Shown here piece after piece: positions 28,323 through 36,558 of a DNA stretch of 64,000 nt. Source of the DNA: Phycisphaerae bacterium (GTDB taxonomy: Bacteria; Planctomycetota; Phycisphaerae; Phycisphaerales; SM1A02). The DNA is taken from the NCBI GenBank assembly GCA_016795065.1, contig JAEUIU010000028.1:32108-96107 (forward strand), read 5' to 3'. The position numbers were made by a program, and so were the translations under genes. The number at the start of each line of letters is the position of its first letter. Position 1 is the first letter of the stretch. A model generated the notes under the pieces. The model was given only the letters and a program-made list of their open reading frames with translations, did no database searches and was not told the origin of the DNA.

Positions 28323-29011
28323 CGACAATGACCTCCCCAACCGCGCCTTCACCCGTCACAAGCTCGCCACCGCCCACCTCGGGTGCTGCCGATATGACGA
28401 CGCCCCGGCAGCCGACAAGCTGGCTTGATCGCTATCGGCAGGCGCCTTCGATTTACCAATGGGCCATCGCCATTGCATTGGGCGTCATGGTGTGGCTCTT
28501 CGCCGAAGACTTCGTCTGGTCGACCGCGGCGAGATGGAACGAAGAAAACGCCCGCATGCAGACCGCACTTGAGGAAGGCGCGAATCGCGCCGAACTCCTC
28601 AGCGGCGTCCGCGATGCGATCCCGCCGGTCGGTCGGATCGTCGTGCCGCGAGCCGAGAAGGACGGCACGGAAGAGCTTCTACGAGCGATCAACAAGGTTC
28701 TCGAGGAGCAGAAGATCGACAAGGAGAGCATCGAGCGACAAGTTCGGCCAGGCGGCAACATGGCGCCGCCCCCGGAGCTGGTGCAGCTCGTTGGCGAGGG
28801 CACCAAGCTCGGCAAGGTGGTCGGCGAGGTGCGATTCTCCGCGACTCAGGAGAAGGTCATCAAGGTGATTGCGGGTCTTGAAGCCGAGGAGATGATCGAG
28901 TCAATCAGCCGCCTGAAGCTCTCTCGCGAACCGAGTTCGAAGAAGGTTGGGGTCACCCTCACCGTTGAGGCGTGGGTGCAGCTTGATCGAAAGAACCGAG
29001 GTGCCCGATGA
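28319..29011 (+). CDS. gspM: GspM/PilO-like inner-membrane protein
   Basis: The 230-residue bitopic protein has a proline-rich cytoplasmic arm, one membrane helix (about 50-68, WAIAIALGVMVWLFAEDFVW) and a periplasmic coiled coil plus ferredoxin-like domain. It overlaps gspL and the following gene by 4 bp each, indicating translational coupling. The size and order match GspM or PilO, which pair with GspL/PilN. Sequence similarity is too weak to separate the two by eye. Confidence 0.75.
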   Translation: MTTMTSPTAPSPVTSSPPPTSGAADMTTPRQPTSWLDRYRQAPSIYQWAIAIALGVMVWLFAEDFVWSTAARWNEENARMQTALEEGANRAELLSGVRDAIPPVGRIVVPRAEKDGTEELLRAINKVLEEQKIDKESIERQVRPGGNMAPPPELVQLVGEGTKLGKVVGEVRFSATQEKVIKVIAGLEAEEMIESISRLKLSREPSSKKVGVTLTVEAWVQLDRKNRGAR

Positions 29012-30177
29012 GTAGCGCGATCGATCCCATCGGCGGCACAAGCCTCCGCATCGCTGGTGTTCCACTTTCGCTTCCCGTCATCATTGCAGCAGGCTGTGCG
29101 ATCGTCGGCGCGGGCATTCTGGCCCGCGACGCGTTCCCGGCGCTCACCTCTGTCTTTGCTCCGTCCGAGCGAACCGGTGACGCGGATCCGCTTGCGAGCT
29201 ATCTCGAAGCGCATGACAAGCTCTTTGAGGCCTCCCAGAAACGATGGGAAGGGCGATACGTCTTCTTCGCGCCACCGGCACCGAAACCGCCGCCACCGCC
29301 GCCACCGCCACCACCGCCGCCTGAGAAGGAGAAGCCGGTGGTCATACAACCAGCTCCGGCGACCTACGGCGGAACCAAGCCAACGGGCATCTTCGGTGAC
29401 ATCATTTTCTTCGGTGCGGACAAGCGGGTTCCCATCGGCGAGAAGATGGGCGACGTCGAAGTGCTTGGCGTCGAGCCACCATTCATAGTGAAGCTCGGCT
29501 GGACCAAGTCCGGCCACGAGCGGGGTGAATACAAGGTCAGCATCTGGGAGTACAGCCAAGACCTCTTCTCCAGGCCGAATCCGTTCCCCAAGATGTCGCT
29601 CACCGGATTTAAGGAGGTCGGCGGCAGCGGAACGGACGGCGCAGCGAAGGAAGGCAGCGCGGCAGGCGGAAGCACTGGACTGCCAGGGTCCGGACCCTCG
29701 AAGCCAGGGGATCGCGGATCGCGTCCAGGCGGCAAGCCTGGGGATCCCAAGTCCCCGGATCCAAAGGCAGGCGACCCTAAGAACGGCGAAGCGAAGCCGA
29801 ACGCTCCGAAGCCCGGCGATCCAATTGTCGATCCGGCAGTGCCGCCACCACCTGAGGGCGAAGAGGGCGCCGAAGAAGGCGGACCGCAACCTGAGACCCA
29901 GCCTGCAAATCAGCCACAACGCCGCTACCCGCCGGGGCAGGCTCCGAAACAGAGCGCCAGCGAGGATAGCGGGCTGCAGATGGAACCCGTTCCCCTCGAC
30001 AAGCTCCCACCGTTCCGCTCGGAATCCGACATCAAGGCAATGGGCGTTCAGGCAGCCCAGAAGGCCCTTCAGAAGATCAACGAGTCCCTCGCCCTTCCAA
30101 ACCTCGATGATCACAATCGCGCTCGGCTCGAATACGACGCGAAGCTCATTGCTGATCACCTCAAGGCGACGAAGTGA
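29008..30177 (+). CDS. gspC: GspC-like inner-membrane/periplasmic linker (copy 1), Pro-rich
   Basis: The 389-residue protein has a short cytoplasmic end, a membrane helix (about 19-40), a periplasmic linker holding a run of about 13 prolines (near residue 92), and a small beta domain at about 128-190 (GDIIFFGADKRVPIGEKMGD ... ERGEYKVSIWE) that fits the GspC homology region contacting the secretin. A long disordered Gly/Pro/Lys tail and a short helical end follow. It overlaps gspM by ATGA. A paralogue lies directly downstream. Confidence 0.7.
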   Translation: MSSAIDPIGGTSLRIAGVPLSLPVIIAAGCAIVGAGILARDAFPALTSVFAPSERTGDADPLASYLEAHDKLFEASQKRWEGRYVFFAPPAPKPPPPPPPPPPPPEKEKPVVIQPAPATYGGTKPTGIFGDIIFFGADKRVPIGEKMGDVEVLGVEPPFIVKLGWTKSGHERGEYKVSIWEYSQDLFSRPNPFPKMSLTGFKEVGGSGTDGAAKEGSAAGGSTGLPGSGPSKPGDRGSRPGGKPGDPKSPDPKAGDPKNGEAKPNAPKPGDPIVDPAVPPPPEGEEGAEEGGPQPETQPANQPQRRYPPGQAPKQSASEDSGLQMEPVPLDKLPPFRSESDIKAMGVQAAQKALQKINESLALPNLDDHNRARLEYDAKLIADHLKATK

Positions 30178-30538
30178 GCGGGAGCTTGAGCCGTCCGTAG
30201 CGATCGCCACACGCAGTCTCCCTCTCGTGTGGACAGGCACTCGCGTTCTTCCTTGAATTGGCCTGGGCTCGCCGCTGCGACGATCGCCCAGGCTGGCTCG
30301 CATCCTCGTTGCGATCCGCTCGGGTCCGGACGACGGCGCCTTTGCGCGACAAGTCAGGAACGGACCGCAATCTCCCAGTAAACCTGCCGTTCTCCGGGTG
30401 AACGGACGCGAACCTAACAGTTCGTCCGGCGTCAGGCCATGGGTGCCCGACGCACCACTCTCGCAAGGCGGCAGCTCCGCTTCGCGAGCGGTTCCATGAG
30501 CGCGATCGCGCTCGACATCGGACCCTTAGGACCACATC
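30178..30538 (+). other. 361-bp spacer between the two gspC-like genes with several hairpins
   Basis: No gene is supported. Inverted repeats include CCACACG/CGTGTGG (30207-30213 with 30226-30232) and GCCTGGGC/GCCCAGGC (30261-30268 with 30286-30293). They may stabilise or separate transcripts. This breaks the otherwise overlapping gene order. Confidence 0.4.
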
Positions 30539-31168
30539 ATGCCCCGCACTCCATTGGGAGGCGGCCCAGCCGTTGCCGGCGCCTTCGAGTTGACGAGGCC
30601 CGCATCCATCCTGGGTTCGCCGACCGCGATCGCATGCGGTTGCGCAGCGCTCACGGCCTTCATCCATGCAGGACAGAACGCGTTGCCGGTCCTGCGATCG
30701 CTGGCGACGCCGAGCAGCCTCTCGAACCCCGTCGTCCATGACCTGTTGGCCGAAAGAATCGCCGAACACGAGCGGCTCTTCGATCGCTCGATAAGCCGCT
30801 TCTCGGGATTCGCCCCCTTTGGTGTCGAGCCACCACGGCCCAAACCCCTTCCGAAGCCGAAGGCTGACGTGAAGGCGACTGAGCCCTCGCCCCTCAGACC
30901 CGCATCCCGCGACTATCCGTTGGGCGACGGCTGCCCGCCGATGACAGGCCACCTCGCCGAGGTCATCTTCCTCGGTGGCGTGCCCCTGCGTGTTGGCGAC
31001 AGCACGGGCTATGTGACGCTTCTGGACATTCCCTCCCCCACATCGGTCCGCGTTCGCGTTCAGCGTCCGGGGTATGAACCCGGTGACTACGAATTGACTC
31101 TCTGGCCCGTCGAATGGGCCCACCAGCCAGGAGGCTTCATCGAGCAGAAACCCCAAAACGACCGATGA
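30539..31168 (+). CDS. Second, shorter GspC-like protein (paralogue of the preceding gene)
   Basis: The 209-residue product repeats the layout of the preceding gene: a hydrophobic N-terminal segment (about 27-50), a helix of EHERLFDRSISRFSGFAPF type, a Pro/Lys linker and a homologous beta domain (EVIFLGGVPLRVGDSTGYV ... EPGDYELTLWP). It lacks the long poly-Pro and disordered tail. AGGA upstream of ATG 30539 is the likely ribosome-binding site. Tandem duplication and divergence of gspC is inferred; it may form a mixed ring with copy 1 or act with another secretin. Confidence 0.65.
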   Translation: MPRTPLGGGPAVAGAFELTRPASILGSPTAIACGCAALTAFIHAGQNALPVLRSLATPSSLSNPVVHDLLAERIAEHERLFDRSISRFSGFAPFGVEPPRPKPLPKPKADVKATEPSPLRPASRDYPLGDGCPPMTGHLAEVIFLGGVPLRVGDSTGYVTLLDIPSPTSVRVRVQRPGYEPGDYELTLWPVEWAHQPGGFIEQKPQNDR

Positions 31169-31409
31169 GAACTCGCTGGCGAGGATTCTCTCGCCTCCAC
31201 CGTTCCCTTTCCGCCCATAGGACATTTCGCATGCCAGCTCCGGCGAGGCAATTCTCCTCCTGTCCCGCCCGTTGGCGAAGCCTGTCCAGTACAGTTTGTC
31301 CCTCTTCCCGCACCTTGCCTGCTTAGGACTACACCCGACCGTGAGACCTTGAGTCGAGAGGCCCTTTGGCCCCGACCCTCACTATGGCTAGTCCGCCCGG
31401 AGATATGAC

Positions 31410-34268
31410 GTGGTGACCTCGAATCGCAACTCCGAGTCCAGCGCCGCAACCGCTTTCGCCCCACGGGCTTTCGTCCTTCGGACGATGAGCGTGTCGGCGC
31501 TTCTTCTGGCCATGACGGCCACCACCCTAGGCGATGCTTCGCGGCCCGCCGCGGCCCCGCAGCCTGTCGCCCAAGACGATCCCAAGCCGGCGACCCCACC
31601 CGAAAGCGGCACCCCAACGGCACCGGCGGTGCCCACCGATCGTCCGGCTGCAGCGCCACCGCCAACCTCTCAGGAGCAACCGAAGGCGACAAACGCAACT
31701 CCAGCCGCGGCGTCGAATGTCGCGGTTGCCACCGGCGGGCGACCGGTGAAGGGGCGCCGCGCCGACGATGGGAAGCTGGTGACGCTCGGATTCAAGGAAG
31801 AGTCCGTCACCAACATCATCCCGTTCATCCAGGAGTGGACCGGCAAGACCGTCATTGCCCGCTGGTCGAACATCCAGAACACGAAGATCACGATCATCAG
31901 TGATCGCCAACTCCCCAAGGGCGAGGCCCTGAACCTGGTCTTCCAAGCCCTCAAGGTCCATGAGATCGGCGTCGTTGAGAACGAAAATGTCATCACGCTG
32001 GACCAGCTGACCAACATCCAGAAGATCTCGAACTGGCTGGTGCTGAACGCCTCTGACGACGTCATGAACCTCACCGAAGAGGGCAACTTCGTCATCAAGA
32101 CCTTTCAGCTCAAGCATGCCAAGGTGGGTGCGATCAGCGACCGCATTCAGGAGTCATCGTGGCCTACGGACGGTGCGTCCCTGACCGTGGATGAGAACTC
32201 AAATCAGCTCATCTTCGGCGGCGACGTTGGCCTCGCGCAACGCGTGCAAGCCCTGGTGAATGTGCTTGATGTCCCGCCGCATGTCGTGCTCGAGACCGAG
32301 ATCTTCCGCATCCAGTACCAGGACGCGAATCTCCTCGCAGACAACATCCGTGACCTGTTCGAGGGGCTTTCATCCAGCGGCGGCGCCAGGACTCCACGAG
32401 CGTCAGCCAGCCGACAAGCCGGCGGCAGGCAGCCACAGGCAAACGTCCCCGGTCAGCCGCAGCAGGTGGGCGTCAGCGAGCAGATGGTGGTGACCGTGGT
32501 TCCCGCCCTCAACACGATCACCGTACGAGCCGAGCCTCCGATTCTGGCTGAGATTCGCAAGTTGATCCACACCGCGTGGGACCTGCCCCCCGACAAGTTC
32601 GGCTCGCCATTCCGCACGTACACGATGAAGTACACCGACCCGCTGAAGGTCCGCGAGACCTTGACGACGCTGCTGGAAGGTGGGGGTTCAAGCGGTGTAG
32701 GCAGAAGCGGCGGTAACCGAAACAACCGTGCCGCCTTCACCCCAGGCGGTGGCGGCGAGAGCGGCGCTCTCACGGCGGTTGCCAACGTCTTCCGGATCGA
32801 GGCCTATCCCGACTCGAACCAGCTGGTCGTCATCAGCAAGACGCCGGAGAACTTCCCATGGCTTGACAACATGGTGAACGCTCTCGACCAGCCGCTTGAG
32901 GTCGGTCTGCCCCGCAACGTGCCCCTCAAGTACGCCAGCGCTTTCAAGGTTGCGGAACTCATCAATGTGCTCCTCGCAGAGGACGGATCAGGCTCAGGAA
33001 TCGACCAGCCCGACGAAGGATTGACCGGCATCGACTTTGGAGCTGCCGGCGGCGAAAGCACCGGCGGAACGACCGGGGGCACGGATCGCGGCGATACGGG
33101 TGGCGGAGGCGGCGCCGGTGGCGAGGTTCAATTCCCTTGGCAGTCTGGACGCGGTGGTGCGAACGGAGCCGAGGTATCTCCGGTCAGCGCCGCGATTGGT
33201 AAGGCCCGCGTCGTGCCCAACGCGACGCAGAACTCGCTGCTCGTGCTCGCTCCTCCGCAGATTCAGGACACGATCCTGGGCATGATCGAGGACCTCGACC
33301 GACCCGGTCGACAGGTCATGATCACCGCCGTGCTTGCCGAAGTCTCGCTCGGCGACGGCTTCTCCTGGGGCCTGCGACTGGGCAACAACCTGACGACCCT
33401 CAACGGCAATGAGAACGCGGTCGGCGGTACGGCGGAACTCAACCTGTCGAAGGGCAACAGCACGGACCTCTCCGGCCAGAACTTCGCGTCGCCCTGGTTT
33501 GACCTTGCGACCCTCGATGTGACCACCAACGTCGGCTTCCTCCTTCAAGCGCTCAGCTCAACCAACGATGTGCGCATCCTTCAGGAACCGCGCGTCTTCA
33601 CCAGCGACAACGAGGAAGCGAAGTTCTTCAGCGGCCAAGACATCACGTTCCAGACGGGCCAGACCACCGGCAGCAATACCGGCGGCGGCACAACGAGCTC
33701 CTTCGAGACCAAGGCCGTCGGCATCGGCCTCAACGTTCGCCCGCGCATCACCCGCGAGCTGAACGTGAACATGGACATCGAGCTGCTGCTGTCGAACCTC
33801 AACCTTTCGGTGCCGCAGTTCAACAACAACCCGGTCGTCGACCGTCGCCAGACCAACACCCGCGTGACGATCAAGAACGGTCAGACGATCGTGATCTCCG
33901 GCATCCGTCGGGAAGACGAAACCGCCATCAAACGCGGGCTTCCGCTTTTGGGCGACATCCCCCTGATCGGCGACGCCCTCTTCTCCTCGACGGAAAAGAA
34001 GAAGAACGTCGCCGAGCTCGTGATCTTCGTCACCCCAATGGTGGTCGACAATCCGGACGCCAACGACTCGAACTTCAACGCGATGGAACGGGGCCGTCTC
34101 GACGACCTGAGGAAGCCGCTCAACCAGCGAAGCACTCCCGAGGGCGACCGTGGATTCTTTGAGAATCTGCGGCCAGTCGAGCCAATCGACGTGCCGCCGG
34201 AACAGAAGACGATCCCCGTCGTGGCCGAGCCCAAGAAGGACGAACCGCCGGTCGAAGTTCCGAACTGA
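31410..34268 (+). CDS. gspD: Type II secretion outer-membrane secretin GspD
   Basis: The 952-residue product is larger than the usual ~650-700 because of low-complexity linkers. After a signal sequence (hydrophobic core near 27-41) and a Pro/Ala linker come N0/N1-N3 ring domains (about 125-600), interrupted by Gly/Ser/Arg-rich insertions near 320-355, 424-450 and 544-573. The secretin core (about 607-880) contains GRQVMITAVLAEVSLGDGFSWG and the hallmark GLPLLGDIPLIGDALFSS then AELVIFVTPMVVD. A C-terminal tail may bind a pilotin. GTG 31410 has CCCGGAG upstream. It forms the export channel. Confidence 0.95.
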   Translation: MVTSNRNSESSAATAFAPRAFVLRTMSVSALLLAMTATTLGDASRPAAAPQPVAQDDPKPATPPESGTPTAPAVPTDRPAAAPPPTSQEQPKATNATPAAASNVAVATGGRPVKGRRADDGKLVTLGFKEESVTNIIPFIQEWTGKTVIARWSNIQNTKITIISDRQLPKGEALNLVFQALKVHEIGVVENENVITLDQLTNIQKISNWLVLNASDDVMNLTEEGNFVIKTFQLKHAKVGAISDRIQESSWPTDGASLTVDENSNQLIFGGDVGLAQRVQALVNVLDVPPHVVLETEIFRIQYQDANLLADNIRDLFEGLSSSGGARTPRASASRQAGGRQPQANVPGQPQQVGVSEQMVVTVVPALNTITVRAEPPILAEIRKLIHTAWDLPPDKFGSPFRTYTMKYTDPLKVRETLTTLLEGGGSSGVGRSGGNRNNRAAFTPGGGGESGALTAVANVFRIEAYPDSNQLVVISKTPENFPWLDNMVNALDQPLEVGLPRNVPLKYASAFKVAELINVLLAEDGSGSGIDQPDEGLTGIDFGAAGGESTGGTTGGTDRGDTGGGGGAGGEVQFPWQSGRGGANGAEVSPVSAAIGKARVVPNATQNSLLVLAPPQIQDTILGMIEDLDRPGRQVMITAVLAEVSLGDGFSWGLRLGNNLTTLNGNENAVGGTAELNLSKGNSTDLSGQNFASPWFDLATLDVTTNVGFLLQALSSTNDVRILQEPRVFTSDNEEAKFFSGQDITFQTGQTTGSNTGGGTTSSFETKAVGIGLNVRPRITRELNVNMDIELLLSNLNLSVPQFNNNPVVDRRQTNTRVTIKNGQTIVISGIRREDETAIKRGLPLLGDIPLIGDALFSSTEKKKNVAELVIFVTPMVVDNPDANDSNFNAMERGRLDDLRKPLNQRSTPEGDRGFFENLRPVEPIDVPPEQKTIPVVAEPKKDEPPVEVPN

Positions 34269-34413
34269 CCAGTATCGAGGCGGGCGATGCGTCGGGCCGT
34301 TCCGACCACCGCCCACATGTGAGCGAACGGTATGCACTGGTCGGAAAGTCGCCCCTAGGGCGGCGCCCCGACATCATGTCGGTTCCCCTTGATTCCGCTC
34401 CGCAACTCCGGCC

Positions 34414-35697
34414 ATGCGAGGCTTCCCGTTCATCCTCTGCGCGGCGATCACCCTCGCCGCGGGCTGCACCACGACCGAGACTCGACTTGGCGGGAACATC
34501 ATTCCGCCATCAGCGGACTCCCCGCCGCCCGCGTTCGGCGCGGCAAGTCAGACCAGCGTCTCCGCCATCGGTGTCTGCACGGTGGCCTACGACGGCTTCA
34601 CCTTGCCGCTCATCTCACCCAACGGGCGGTGGTTGGCAACTCAGACTGGCGTGCCACCGACGTGGCCGACGTTGCTGGCGACCAAGGACCAGACCTCCCC
34701 AATGGCCTCGTCCATTGAAGTCTGGGCCCTCGATGAGAAGAGCGGTCGACGTGTCTCCGTGCTGCGCAAAGGCGTGATTCTGGGGCGAAGCGCCGATGAC
34801 AACGGGTTTCTGGTGGAAGAAGTGCTTGACGACGGCTCGCGACGCATCGGACGGGTCGAGTGGCCTGTCAGCGAACGGTCGCTACTCTCGGCTTCGACAC
34901 CAGCTGCGGGGAAGAAGGACCCGGAGCCTGAGTGGATCGTCGACGACGGACGGGTGAATGCTTTCGCCTGTCTCTCACGGGATGGCCGTTCGATCGCCTG
35001 GTGTTCTCGCGACATGCGCGATGACGGCTTTGCCCTGTCGGTGCGAGTGGGCGGCAAGGCATTCAGCCCGGACGGCAGCTCGCTCGACGCCGCCCCGATG
35101 AATTGGGATCTCGCCCCCGGGCCGGAACAGTCCTGGATGATGCCGGTCTTCGGTGAGGACGATCGTGAAGGGCCCCCAACGCTCTTCGCGATGCTGTTCC
35201 ACGACGGCATCACGGATCTCGTCGCCGGCGCGTCCAACGACGCTGTCGCGTTTGAGCAATCAAAGGTTGTGCGACGACTCTCTGTTCGCATGGACGAGCG
35301 CCGGACCTACCAGACGCTCGCCCCACAGGGCACCGCTGCGGCCGTGGGATGCGGCAACGACGCCAGGCTCGTGCTTTTCGATCCAGACCTCCGCCGGATG
35401 GCGATTTGGGATCCGCGAAACGACACGTTCCGCCCTCTCGCCGGTGGCACCTTCGCTGCCTGCCTCGCTCCGGACGGCTCAGCACTCGCGGCGGATCGCG
35501 ATGGATTGCTGCTTGATCATGCCGACGCCGCGCCGGGGTTCCCCCCGCGCGTCTACCCGCGACCTGCCGTGCCACGCCACCTGCGTGACAGCACCGTCAG
35601 CGGCACACCTCACCAGTGGGTGCTATTCGTCTCGGATCGGAAGAGCATTTCCGTCGTGCGGTTTGCCCTCATCGAGGCCTCGATGGCAGGCGGGTGA
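34414..35697 (+). CDS. Lipoprotein with beta-propeller-like body
   Basis: The 427-residue protein begins with a lipoprotein signal, MRGFPFILCAAITLAAG|C, the Cys at about 17 being the lipidation site. The body has repeated short beta patterns (ISPNGRWLAT, LSRDGRSIAW, LAPDGSALAADRDG) like WD40/TolB-type blades. It follows gspD on the same strand after 145 bp and could be an outer-membrane factor of the secretion system, for example a pilotin-like role, but this is only positional. Family not recognised. Confidence 0.72.
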   Translation: MRGFPFILCAAITLAAGCTTTETRLGGNIIPPSADSPPPAFGAASQTSVSAIGVCTVAYDGFTLPLISPNGRWLATQTGVPPTWPTLLATKDQTSPMASSIEVWALDEKSGRRVSVLRKGVILGRSADDNGFLVEEVLDDGSRRIGRVEWPVSERSLLSASTPAAGKKDPEPEWIVDDGRVNAFACLSRDGRSIAWCSRDMRDDGFALSVRVGGKAFSPDGSSLDAAPMNWDLAPGPEQSWMMPVFGEDDREGPPTLFAMLFHDGITDLVAGASNDAVAFEQSKVVRRLSVRMDERRTYQTLAPQGTAAAVGCGNDARLVLFDPDLRRMAIWDPRNDTFRPLAGGTFAACLAPDGSALAADRDGLLLDHADAAPGFPPRVYPRPAVPRHLRDSTVSGTPHQWVLFVSDRKSISVVRFALIEASMAGG

Positions 35698-35737
35698 GAC
35701 CGATGTCATTGGGCGAGCCTGAAGCCTCGCCACAAAA

Positions 35738-36319
35738 TCACTCATCGTCGCCGACGACCTCCTCGTCGTCGTCTTCGGCAAGCTCTTCCTCGTCTTCGTC
35801 GCCAAGGAGGTCTTCCTCCTCGTCTTCGAACTCCTCTTCCTCATCTTCCTCGAATTCCTCTTCGTCGTCCTCTTCCTCTTCCTCTTCCTCTTCTTCTTCT
35901 TCTTCCTCTTCTTCCTCTTCTTCCTCGTCGTCGAAGTCGTCCTCTTCCTCGTCCTCCTCCTCGTCATCCTCTTCTTCGTCCTCATCCTCGTCGTCGTCGT
36001 CGTCCTCGTCGTCATCGTCGCCGTAAAGGAAATCCTCGTCTTCCTCCTCGTCTTCGTCGTAGCCAAGGACCGTGAGGCCCGAATGACCGACACCCGAGCG
36101 AGTGTCTGCGGTCAGCCACGCCAGTCCACTGCCGCTTCCGGCGCCATTCACCTGCCCAGCAGCGAGCAGCTCAGCATCGTCGCAATGCAAGGCGGCCGAT
36201 CCCGAGCACGCGATGAACGCGGGCTCCGATCGGCGGATGCTCTCACGAGAGATGCAGGAGACGCGAGTCGATTGAACGGTTGCGGGCTTCACGAGAAGCG
36301 AGCGTGTCATGGTGGTCAT
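35738..36319 (-). CDS. Extremely acidic Asp/Glu-rich protein
   Basis: About 193 residues: an ordinary N-terminal ~85 residues (including SCISRESIRRSEPAFIACSG) followed by more than 100 residues that are almost only Asp and Glu. There is no signal peptide. The codon pattern of the ordinary part is typical of neighbouring genes, which argues that the gene is real rather than a by-product of the repeat. ATG 36319 or 36310 may be the start. Such polyacidic tails are seen in DNA-mimic, histone-binding or Ca-binding proteins; the role here is unknown. Confidence 0.55.
   Translation of the reverse strand: MTTMTRSLLVKPATVQSTRVSCISRESIRRSEPAFIACSGSAALHCDDAELLAAGQVNGAGSGSGLAWLTADTRSGVGHSGLTVLGYDEDEEEDEDFLYGDDDDEDDDDDEDEDEEEDDEEEDEEEDDFDDEEEEEEEEEEEEEEEEEEEDDEEEFEEDEEEEFEDEEEDLLGDEDEEELAEDDDEEVVGDDE
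35739..36060. repeat. TCN/GAN low-complexity triplet tract
   Basis: About 320 bp consisting mostly of TCC, TCT and TCG on the plus strand (GAA/GAG/GAC on minus). It encodes the polyacidic tail on the minus strand; the poly-Ser frame on the plus strand is its shadow. Such tracts are prone to length change. Confidence 0.85.
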
Positions 36320-36558
36320 CTCAAGACTGAAAACACGAACAGGACATGGATGCGGGAGGCACTTTATCGCGGGCATCGGCCAATTGTGCAAGTGGCTCAA
36401 GTGGTCAATCGCTCACCCCGCGAAAAGGCGAACTTCGGCCCTCATTGAACCCGAGTGCGGGGCCCGGTGGGTGATGTCCCAACAGAAGGTGGGTAGATTC
36501 GGCCAATTGCGGTTGCTTCCTGAAGCGGAGCGGGCGAACGTCGCGGCAGAGGTGCGGG

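Noticed and set aside
706..30425. 14-mer AACCTAACAGTTCG shared by 706-719 and about 30412-30425
   Set aside because: A few exact 14-mer matches are expected by chance in 64 kb on two strands; one copy is inside a coding region.
35616..36026. Long poly-Ser reading frame on the plus strand
   Set aside because: It is the complement of the acidic-protein gene and the triplet tract; it has no ribosome-binding site and a normal gene covers its start.
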